Source: Caldifarciminota bacterium (GTDB taxonomy: Bacteria; Hydrothermota; Tepidihabitantia; B3-TA06; JALVRC01). From it: 6,153 nucleotides of DNA. A program made the position numbers and the translations under genes. Within the stretch, counting starts at the first letter, position 1; each line of letters opens with the position of its first letter. Under the pieces are notes generated by a model. It saw only the letters and a program-made list of their open reading frames with translations, searched no databases and had not been told where the DNA came from. The DNA is taken from contig JALVRC010000067.1 of assembly GCA_027025255.1 (NCBI GenBank), positions 10,233 through 16,385 on the forward strand, written 5' to 3'. Below are positions 1-5,268 of the stretch, piece after piece.

Positions 1-2
1 AC

Positions 3-83
3 ATAATTGAAAATCCCGAGATAAAAAATATTTATATTTATTTAGAAGATAATTCAATAAAGTTTAAGAGGAAAACTCAATGA
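3..83 (+). CDS. C-terminal tail of an unrecognised protein, 5' end outside the window
   Basis: An open frame enters from the left edge and encodes 26 residues, starting IIENPEIKNIYIYLEDN and ending with a basic tail, then TGA at 81-83. No start codon is visible, so the gene begins upstream of the window. Its stop overlaps the start of the next gene as ATGA (80-83). That arrangement is typical of operon neighbours and supports this being a real gene end and not a chance frame. The fragment is too short to assign to a family. Confidence 0.6.
   Translation: MIENPEIKNIYIYLEDNSIKFKRKTQ
66..71 (+). promoter_or_regulatory. Ribosome binding site for the hypothetical gene at 80
   Basis: AAGAGG lies 8 bases before the ATG at 80, inside the last codons of the preceding gene. 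Together with the ATGA overlap it supports the start at 80. A second candidate, GAAGGA (140-145), sits 9 bases before an in-frame ATG at 155, so a start at residue 26 cannot be excluded. Confidence 0.5.
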
Positions 84-1030
84 AGTTTCCAAGAAAACAG
101 ATTTTCTTATTTTCCATAAGGGCTGAGTTTATTAATTTTGAAGGACTCATAACCATGGCTAAGAAACACAGATTATTTAAAAGAGCACTTTATATAACTA
201 TTGATTTTGTGGACAGTTTCATATTCTTCTACTTAAAAAACGGAGCCCTTATAGATATTTATTCACTTCAGGGAAACAATGTAAAAAAGGTAAACCTTAA
301 TGAGGTCTTTGAGAAAATGAAAAGAGGAGATACTTCAATAGTTAATGCTGTTTTTACCGAACAAGAACTAATAGAAATGATTGTCGCTTCTTTCTTTATT
401 GAAAATTTACTTGATAAATACCTGCTTGAAAATACAGATAAATTCCTTGAAAGAATTAAAGAAAACAAATTTACAGGATTTATAAAGGTATCATTAAAGG
501 ATGAAAACTCTTATATAAGTTTTGAGAACGGAGCTATTAAAAACAGCTTTATCTATCCAAATATAAGAGATAATAATGAAGTCATTAATTTTCTTAAAAA
601 ACATGAAGGCTCTGCTGAGATTTATGTATACAAACTAACGGAAAAAACAGAATTAATGGAAAGTGAAAAAGTAAAAATGCTTATAGACATAACAAATAAA
701 GTAATTACTGTTTTTCAATTATCATTAGGAAGAGCAGTGGTTACCAAATTTACTCAGTGGGCAATAAATGCAACAGCAGCAGAATACGATTTTTTCAAAA
801 AATTTAACGTTGATAGTAATGGTACAATAGTAGGGAATAATGCTATTGATGCTGAACCAGACAGCATTATAAGAAGTTTTGCAATGTTTATAAACATTTT
901 CTATGATTCTATAGGACCTTTTGCCGGTGGAAAAGCAAAAGCACTTTTGAAAGACGCATTAAATGACTTTAGATATGCATTAGACGATTTAAAGTTCTTT
1001 AGTTACATGAAGGTTAAAATCTTTGAATAA
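80..1030 (+). CDS. Hypothetical protein with DUF4388/PATAN-like module(s)
   Basis: This 316-residue soluble protein has no signal peptide or membrane segment. Residues about 120-190 look like a DUF4388 (PATAN-like) module: a helix, then FTGFIKVSL, then a strand with the FENGAIKNSF pattern (compare 'F.G.v.v....g.i.F..G.i..a' in that family). Residues about 15-105 may be a diverged second copy, with a similar hydrophobic strand followed by YLKNGALIDIY. The C-terminal third (about 195-310) is mainly helical and unrecognised. DUF4388 domains often occur in signalling proteins of gliding or deltaproteobacterial-type lineages, but no partner is evident here. The gene overlaps the upstream gene by ATGA and the RsmI gene by 8 bp, so it is probably co-translated with them. 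The start at 80 is preferred for its overlap and AAGAGG site; ATG at 155 is an alternative. The domain call comes from pattern reading only. Confidence 0.75.
   Translation: MKFPRKQIFLFSIRAEFINFEGLITMAKKHRLFKRALYITIDFVDSFIFFYLKNGALIDIYSLQGNNVKKVNLNEVFEKMKRGDTSIVNAVFTEQELIEMIVASFFIENLLDKYLLENTDKFLERIKENKFTGFIKVSLKDENSYISFENGAIKNSFIYPNIRDNNEVINFLKKHEGSAEIYVYKLTEKTELMESEKVKMLIDITNKVITVFQLSLGRAVVTKFTQWAINATAAEYDFFKKFNVDSNGTIVGNNAIDAEPDSIIRSFAMFINIFYDSIGPFAGGKAKALLKDALNDFRYALDDLKFFSYMKVKIFE
1009..1013 (+). promoter_or_regulatory. Ribosome binding site supporting a TTG start for the rsmI-like gene
   Basis: GAAGG lies 9 bases before the TTG at 1023, within the end of the previous gene. There is no in-frame ATG or GTG that would keep the conserved N-terminal strand and the ATPIGNL motif. 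The nearby ATG at 1007 is in another frame. This site decides the start. Confidence 0.55.
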
Positions 1031-1694
1031 AGAGGGAATCCTCTATCTTGTAGCAACACCGATAGGAAATCTTGAAGATATTACCTTAAGAGCAATAAAT
1101 ACTTTAAAAAAAGTAGACTCAGTTATCTGTGAAAACAAAAATAGGGCGTTAAAGCTTTTAAACTACTTAGACATAAAAAAACGTTTGATTGGTTATCATG
1201 ACTATAATAAATTACGAGCAACACGTTATATCATAAATCTATTGAAACAAACAAACACGCTTGCTTTAATAAGTGACGCAGGGACTCCGGGGATACAGGA
1301 TCCAGGATTCTACCTTATAAGGGAAGTTATAAAAAACAATATTAAGGTTGAGCCTATACCTGGAGCAGTTGCCTTCATACCTGCATTAATCGCATCAGGC
1401 CTTCCTACGGATAGATTCCTTTTCCTGGGTTTCCTTACAAAACGTAGTGCAAGAAGGAAAAAAGAACTGAGCAAGTACAAAGATATTGCTGCTACCATCA
1501 TAATTTATATACCTATGAAAAAGGTGTATGACATTCTTAAAGATATTTATGAGGTATATGGGGATAGGAAGGTTGTACTGGCAAGAGAATTAACAAAGAT
1601 TCATGAAGAATTTATAAGGGGCTCAGTTAAAGAACTTATCTCTTCTATTATTACTGAAAAAGGAGAAGGGGTACTAATTATAGATAAAGAATGA
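1023..1694 (+). CDS. rsmI: 16S rRNA (cytidine-2'-O)-methyltransferase RsmI-like, short form with diverged motifs
   Basis: This is a member of the tetrapyrrole-methylase-fold family. RsmI uses S-adenosylmethionine to 2'-O-methylate C1402 of 16S rRNA in the decoding centre. Recognisable motifs are ATPIGNLEDIT (residues 11-21), the GYHDYNK segment (57-63), SDAGTPGIQDPG (84-95), PIPGAVAF (111-118), SGLPTDRFLFLGF (125-137), LARELTKIHEEF (186-197) and GEGVLII (214-220). At 223 residues it lacks the C-terminal helical extension of longer homologues (E. coli RsmI is about 286). The usual AEDTR motif reads CENKN (36-40), and the usual FYESPHR reads IYIPMKK (161-167). These losses make the exact activity uncertain, although the fold and the SAM-binding glycine loops are kept. 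The gene uses a TTG start overlapping the preceding gene by 8 bp. It ends in an ATGA overlap with the next gene, so it sits mid-operon. Confidence 0.88.
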   Translation: MNKEGILYLVATPIGNLEDITLRAINTLKKVDSVICENKNRALKLLNYLDIKKRLIGYHDYNKLRATRYIINLLKQTNTLALISDAGTPGIQDPGFYLIREVIKNNIKVEPIPGAVAFIPALIASGLPTDRFLFLGFLTKRSARRKKELSKYKDIAATIIIYIPMKKVYDILKDIYEVYGDRKVVLARELTKIHEEFIRGSVKELISSIITEKGEGVLIIDKE

Positions 1695-2239
1695 GAAAAA
1701 TCATTCATGCTATTAGCAAATTCTTTGTAAACATTGGGATTAAAGCATGGATTATGACACTTATGCAGATAATTTTCTTGCCATTTATAATATTTTTTTT
1801 ATATAAAGGAAATATTCGCCTGGCAGGAGCGTTAATCCTTATAGGAGCTATGTTTGATTTATTTGATGGAGAGGTTGCAAGAATAAGTAACACAGTGTCT
1901 AAAAAAGGTGCACTTCTTGATTCTACCGTAGATAGATTGTTTGAAGGAGGAATTGTAATTGGTTGATATATTTATTTAAAAGATTTATATATGGGACTTT
2001 TATTAATACTTGTTCTTATATTCTCCATTATGATTAGTTATATAAGAGCACGAGGAGAGGCTCTTAAAATAGATATTAGAATAGGAATATTCCCTCGCGC
2101 TGTTCGAATTATTTTATGGGGAGGATGGCTTTTCTTTCTTCCCTATAAGAACCTGATTATATACCTGATTGTAATAATGCTCATAGGTGTGTTTATTACT
2201 ACCATTCAACGGTTTATATATGGAATCACAAAAAAATAA
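1691..2239 (+). pseudogene. CDP-alcohol phosphatidyltransferase interrupted by an in-frame TGA
   Basis: Members of this family are integral membrane enzymes that move a phosphatidyl group from a CDP-linked lipid to an alcohol such as glycerol phosphate or inositol phosphate. The catalytic signature D-x2-D-G-x2-A-R-x8-G-x3-D-x3-D is complete: D56, D59, G60, A63, R64, G73, D77, D81. The later SYIRARGEALKID segment (116-128) resembles the 'SYxRARAE' region of PgsA/inositol-phosphate-synthase-like members. Hydrophobic segments lie at about 22-38, 44-55, 83-98, 100-118, 138-150 and 153-172. The full frame has 183 codons, a normal family length, but codon 92 (1964-1966) is TGA. The frame stays open on both sides with no shift. 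Without readthrough there would be a 91-residue piece holding the catalytic motif, and possibly an 82-residue piece restarting at ATG 1991. The start ATG overlaps the rsmI stop as ATGA, and the end overlaps hflX by 20 bp. The substrate alcohol cannot be told from this sequence. Confidence 0.88.
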
Positions 2240-3467
2240 CCGAGCAATTGTAGTAGGCATAGCATCTTCTTACAAAAAACGATGGGATGTGAAAGACAAC
2301 CTTACAGAACTTACAGCTCTTATGAAAACATTAGGGTACGTAGTTTTAGAAAAACTTGTCCAATATCGACCCCATCCTGATCCAGCCTATTTTATTGGCA
2401 AAGGGAAAGTTAATTTTATAAAGGATGTGTGTGCAGAGATGGGAATTTCCACCATTGCTTTTGATACCTATTTAACTGGTATTCAATTGCGAAATCTGAG
2501 AAAATCTTTAAAGATTACTGTATTGGATAAGGAATTAGTCATACTCAAAATCTTTGAATTGCATGCAAAAACTACTCAGGCAAAATCACAGGTTGAACTT
2601 GCTCAATTAAAGTACCGTCTTTCTCATCTTGTCGGCTATGGTAAAGAAATGTCACGTCTTGGTGGAGGTATAGGGACAAGAGGGCCTGGAGAACAAAAAT
2701 TGGAATTAAACAGAAGAAAGATTAATGAAGCTATCTACAAAATTCAGCATAAGTTAAAAACCATTGAAAAACAGTCAAAAGAAAAGTCAAGACAACGAAA
2801 GAGACTATTTAACATTGCGTTAGCCGGATATACAAATGCGGGAAAATCCAGTCTTCTTAATGTATTAACGAATAAGAATGTATACACATCTAACTATCTT
2901 TTCTCTACGCTTGATACACTTTCTCGTAAACTGGAAATAAAACAGGGAATTCCCATAATTATTAATGATACTGTAGGATTCATAAAAGATTTACCGGATA
3001 GTTTAATTAAGGCTTTTGAAACCACTCTTTCTGTTATAAAAGAAGCAAATTTAATCTTACACATTGTTGACGTTTCGGATAAACTTTTTATAGAAAGATA
3101 TAAAAAGGTAAAAAAATACATAGAGAAACTTGGGGCTAAAAACGTTCAAAATATTGTTGTATTTAATAAAATAGATAAGCATTTTTATCCATACATGTTA
3201 TCCAGAATAAAGAGTTTAACAGATACGTACGTACTTGTATCTGCAAAAACAGGAGCAGGCATCAACAAACTTCTTGATTTAATATGGGAAAGTATGCAAT
3301 CCTATCTTATGAAGAAGAAATTAACTATTTCTTATTCTAATCCGTTACTCTATAAACTTACCAAACGATTTTATACAGAATATTTAGAAAAAAAAGACGA
3401 AACTGTTACCCTTCTTATTACAGGATATCCCTTTGAGCTTGCTCCTTTAACAAAGGCTTTTAGTTAG
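2220..3467 (+). CDS. hflX: Ribosome-associated GTPase HflX
   Basis: HflX binds the 50S subunit and, in studied bacteria, splits stalled or stress-inactivated 70S ribosomes using its nucleotide cycle. The product is 415 residues, a usual family length. The N-terminal HflX domain (about 8-110) includes RPHPDPAYFIGKGKV. A helical linker follows, with the hallmark glycine-rich GGGIGTRGPGE at 148-158. The G domain has G1 GYTNAGKSS (203-211), a LFSTLD switch-I region, G3 DTVGF (250-254), G4 NKID (316-319) and G5 SAK (341-343). A small C-terminal domain extends to TGYPFE near the end. All nucleotide-binding motifs are intact, so it should be functional. I chose ATG 2220 over the GTG at 2187 because the extra residues MCLLLPFNGLY resemble no HflX start and would lengthen the overlap with the preceding gene. 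No strong ribosome binding site is visible, so coupling to upstream translation is likely. Confidence 0.95.
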   Translation: MESQKNNRAIVVGIASSYKKRWDVKDNLTELTALMKTLGYVVLEKLVQYRPHPDPAYFIGKGKVNFIKDVCAEMGISTIAFDTYLTGIQLRNLRKSLKITVLDKELVILKIFELHAKTTQAKSQVELAQLKYRLSHLVGYGKEMSRLGGGIGTRGPGEQKLELNRRKINEAIYKIQHKLKTIEKQSKEKSRQRKRLFNIALAGYTNAGKSSLLNVLTNKNVYTSNYLFSTLDTLSRKLEIKQGIPIIINDTVGFIKDLPDSLIKAFETTLSVIKEANLILHIVDVSDKLFIERYKKVKKYIEKLGAKNVQNIVVFNKIDKHFYPYMLSRIKSLTDTYVLVSAKTGAGINKLLDLIWESMQSYLMKKKLTISYSNPLLYKLTKRFYTEYLEKKDETVTLLITGYPFELAPLTKAFS

Positions 3468-3484
3468 TATCTGCTCAAATTATA

Positions 3485-3517
3485 AATAAAACCTGCAGAA
3501 ATTCAAGGCGTTTTATT
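3485..3517. terminator. Possible bidirectional terminator between converging operons
   Basis: AATAAAAC (3485-3492) and GTTTTATT (3510-3517) are perfect inverted repeats around a 17-base interior, which contains a further short CC/GG pairing. The stem is AT-rich and weak, and the flanking A and T runs could serve either direction. It lies in the 45-bp gap between hflX (ends 3467) and the DksA-like gene, and its right arm covers that gene's stop codon. Position supports a terminator role, but stem strength is poor. Confidence 0.35.
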
Positions 3518-3878
3518 CTAAATCTTCCTCCCTTTGACAAACAATACAAAGTTTACAGTAAGGTATAAAAGCAAGCCTTTCCTCTTCTATTTTCTCCCCA
3601 CACTTTTCGCATACCCCATAAGCATCATTATAAATCTTTTCAAGTGCTTCATCAATTAACTTAAGTATTTTTAGCTCTTTTGTGGCATTTATTGCCTTTT
3701 TTTCCTGTTCTCTCATTAATGTCGCAATGTCAGCCATATGTATATTATACAAAGACTCTTCTTTATTACCGCCATCCTCTTTCTTTAAAGATTCTATGTT
3801 TATTCCCAGACTTTTTAATATTTTTTTCTTTTCCTCTAAAAGCAGTTTCTTAAATTTCTCTTTTTTATTTTTATTCAT
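3513..3878 (-). CDS. DksA/TraR-family C4 zinc-finger protein
   Basis: The protein has 121 residues. A long basic and acidic helical region (about 1-85) forms the expected coiled coil, with HMADIATLMREQE (47-59) at the place of the family's conserved 'HxADxAxE' segment. The C-terminal zinc finger is canonical: C90-x2-C93-x17-C111-x2-C114 with YGVCEKCGEKI, RLAFIPYC and CQ. There is an additional cysteine at 108. DksA relatives enter the RNA polymerase secondary channel and alter promoter response, often with ppGpp; smaller members of this type (YteA/TraR-like) are less studied. Whether this is the functional DksA or a relative cannot be settled from sequence. The gene starts 3 bases after the stop of the membrane-anchored gene, with GGAG (3885-3888) 6 bases ahead of the ATG, so the two are probably translated together. 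It is the last gene of its cluster and faces hflX. Confidence 0.9.
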   Translation of the reverse strand: MNKNKKEKFKKLLLEEKKKILKSLGINIESLKKEDGGNKEESLYNIHMADIATLMREQEKKAINATKELKILKLIDEALEKIYNDAYGVCEKCGEKIEEERLAFIPYCKLCIVCQREEDLE

Positions 3879-3881
3879 AAT

Positions 3882-4439
3882 TCACTCCGGTGCATAAAAA
3901 ATATAAATCATAAGAACCACAATACTACTTATTATCAAAGGTTCCCAGAGACTATTTGAATTAGTGTTGTATGTCTTATCAGCAAGCGAAGCATTTGAAA
4001 GAAAACTTATAAGTTTATAGGGTATGACATCATTTCTTACTCCGGTAAGATTATAGGTCTTCTGCAATTTCTTGTTCATATTCACCATAGCAGTAAAAGA
4101 AACAATAGCACGCCTTTTTATCATCTTTTCACCAAGCAATAATTTTCTGTATGGCTGATAGTAGATTACTCGTGCCTCATTTATACTAAACGAAATCTCT
4201 GCATAAGGCTCATTAGAATAATCTGGAAGCTTAATATAAACATTTTTTCCCTTCCTTAAAAATGATTCTCCCATCGTAGATAAAATCAAATCACCTGCCA
4301 GAGAAGAAGAATAATCAGATGAATAAATATATACATTCTTTATACTATCATCAATAGATATATGTTTTATCGCTTCCTCAATTGCTTCTTTCATTAAAAC
4401 AACATCACTATTATAGCTAATCAAGAACAAAAAGAGCAT
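3882..4439 (-). CDS. Unknown small protein with a C-terminal membrane anchor
   Basis: I do not recognise this 185-residue protein. A short hydrophobic N-terminus (MLFLFLIS) without basic residues is followed by a mixed alpha/beta region: a helix at about 16-26, a strand VYIYSSDY, and a helix GDLILSTMGESFLRKG leading to the strand VYIKL. A strand-rich section ARVIYYQPYRKLLLGEKMIKRRAIVSFTA follows but is not a known motif. Residues about 165-182 (PLIISSIVVLMIYIFYA) form one membrane segment at the extreme C-terminus, giving a tail-anchored layout. The N-terminus could be a minimal signal sequence, or the real start could be Met16 (4394). A promoter immediately upstream would place the transcript start at about the first ATG. 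The gene precedes the DksA-like gene by 3 bases and shares its operon. No catalytic residues are evident. Confidence 0.7.
   Translation of the reverse strand: MLFLFLISYNSDVVLMKEAIEEAIKHISIDDSIKNVYIYSSDYSSSLAGDLILSTMGESFLRKGKNVYIKLPDYSNEPYAEISFSINEARVIYYQPYRKLLLGEKMIKRRAIVSFTAMVNMNKKLQKTYNLTGVRNDVIPYKLISFLSNASLADKTYNTNSNSLWEPLIISSIVVLMIYIFYAPE
3885..3888 (-). promoter_or_regulatory. Ribosome binding site of the DksA-like gene
   Basis: On the minus strand, GGAG sits directly before the TGA stop of the upstream gene and 6 bases before the ATG at 3878. This places the site inside the upstream gene's final codons and points to translational coupling of the pair. Confidence 0.6.
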
Positions 4440-4445
4440 AAAATA

Positions 4446-4473
4446 ATTTTAACCACATTTTAAGATTTGTCAA
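4446..4473 (-). promoter_or_regulatory. Sigma70-type promoter for the membrane-anchored/DksA-like pair
   Basis: On the minus strand, TTGACA (4468-4473) is a perfect -35 hexamer. A 16-base spacer separates it from TAAAAT (4446-4451), which matches TATAAT at five of six positions. Transcription would start near 4439, which is also the first base of the annotated ATG. The message would then be nearly leaderless, or translation begins at Met16 (4394). The site lies in the 67-bp gap after the ricT-like gene. Confidence 0.55.
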
Positions 4474-4506
4474 GTAAAAATTATACATCAAACTATTTGT
4501 AATTTT

Positions 4507-5259
4507 TTAATCCCTGTGGGGATTTTCTTCTTTTATAAGTTCTTGTTCTATTGAGTCATTGTTAACCGAAATAATTTTTACTTCCTTTTCATCAATGTTG
4601 AAATGCTCAGGTAATTTGATTTTGCTCTCTTTCTTATCACGATAGCTCTCAAGCTCATATCTCAAACAGCAAAGTAGTCTTCCACACAAACCAGAAATTT
4701 TATCCGGGTTTATATATAAATTTTGTACCCTTGCCTCTCTTAATGTTATAGGATAGAGTTCTTTTAGAAAGCTAACACAACATAGCTCTCTACCACACTT
4801 TCCATAACCTCCGTATATTTTTGCTATGTCTCTAACACCTATTTGCTTTATTATTACACCACATTCTAATTGATCAGAGATTATTTTATGTATCTTTCTA
4901 AAATCAACCCTTTGCTTTGAATAAAAATAAAACACAATCTTTTTTCTGTCAAGCCAATAATGAGCATCTATAGTCTTCATAGGAAGCTTGTTCTGTTTTA
5001 TAAGGCCTGTTAATCGTTTCATGGCTTTTTTCTCAAATAGCTTGTTTTCCTTTACAATAGCAAAATCTTCTTTTGAAGGCTTTCTTATAAAAATACCCTC
5101 GTGTATAACATCCTTACTTATATACTTAACAGTACCTATATCAGTTGCATCCTTAAATAAGAAAATTATTTTTTCTCCATTCTTTATCTTGATTTCCTTA
5201 TCCACTGCAACCTTTACAATTAAAAGAGGATGGACTTCAACTGTAACAAACTTTTTCAT
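4507..5259 (-). CDS. ricT: RicT/YaaT-like PSP1-domain protein
   Basis: This is a PSP1 C-terminal-domain protein. In Bacillus, RicT (YaaT) forms the Y-complex with RicA and RicF, carries Fe-S clusters, and directs RNase Y mRNA processing; related proteins in other phyla are little studied. The family core spans about residues 50-200: DAHYWLDRKKIVFYFYS (98-114), RVDFRKIHK, then GGYGKCGRELCC (150-161) and KISGLCGRLLCCLRYE (187-202). Seven cysteines are seen (133, 155, 160, 161, 192, 197, 198), including the paired CC motifs expected for cluster binding. The tail (about 205-250) is charged and variable. Length 250 is near the Bacillus protein's. The start is supported by AAGGA (5264-5268) 4 bases upstream. 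The gene begins 9 bases after the GWxTD gene ends, so they are likely co-transcribed. No RicA, RicF or RNase Y gene lies in the window. Confidence 0.92.
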   Translation of the reverse strand: MKKFVTVEVHPLLIVKVAVDKEIKIKNGEKIIFLFKDATDIGTVKYISKDVIHEGIFIRKPSKEDFAIVKENKLFEKKAMKRLTGLIKQNKLPMKTIDAHYWLDRKKIVFYFYSKQRVDFRKIHKIISDQLECGVIIKQIGVRDIAKIYGGYGKCGRELCCVSFLKELYPITLREARVQNLYINPDKISGLCGRLLCCLRYELESYRDKKESKIKLPEHFNIDEKEVKIISVNNDSIEQELIKEENPHRD

Positions 5260-5263
5260 CTTA

Positions 5264-5268
5264 TCCTT
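5264..5268 (-). promoter_or_regulatory. Ribosome binding site of the ricT-like gene
   Basis: AAGGA on the minus strand lies 4 bases before the ATG at 5259, within the 9-base spacer after the GWxTD gene. It fixes the start at MKKFVTVEVH. Confidence 0.6.

Noticed and set aside
1964..1966. UGA as selenocysteine
   Set aside because: Family members are not known selenoproteins, the position is inside a membrane segment away from the active site, and no strong hairpin follows directly.
1692..1966. Genome-wide UGA=Trp (code 4) or UGA=Gly (code 25)
   Set aside because: TGA serves as a natural stop at three other gene ends, two of them in ATGA overlaps, and all 14 other Trp codons are TGG. An AT-rich recoded genome would be expected to use TGA often.
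2187..2219. GTG start extending HflX by 11 residues
   Set aside because: The added residues do not resemble HflX N-termini, no ribosome binding site supports it, and it would enlarge the overlap to 53 bp.
2894..3121. Minus-strand open frame of 75 codons within hflX
   Set aside because: It is antisense to the intact HflX GTPase domain and is a shadow.
3682..3897. Plus-strand open frame of 71 codons over the DksA-like gene
   Set aside because: It is antisense to the DksA-like coding region; the Phe/Ser/Leu-rich product is typical of a shadow of Lys/Glu-rich helices.
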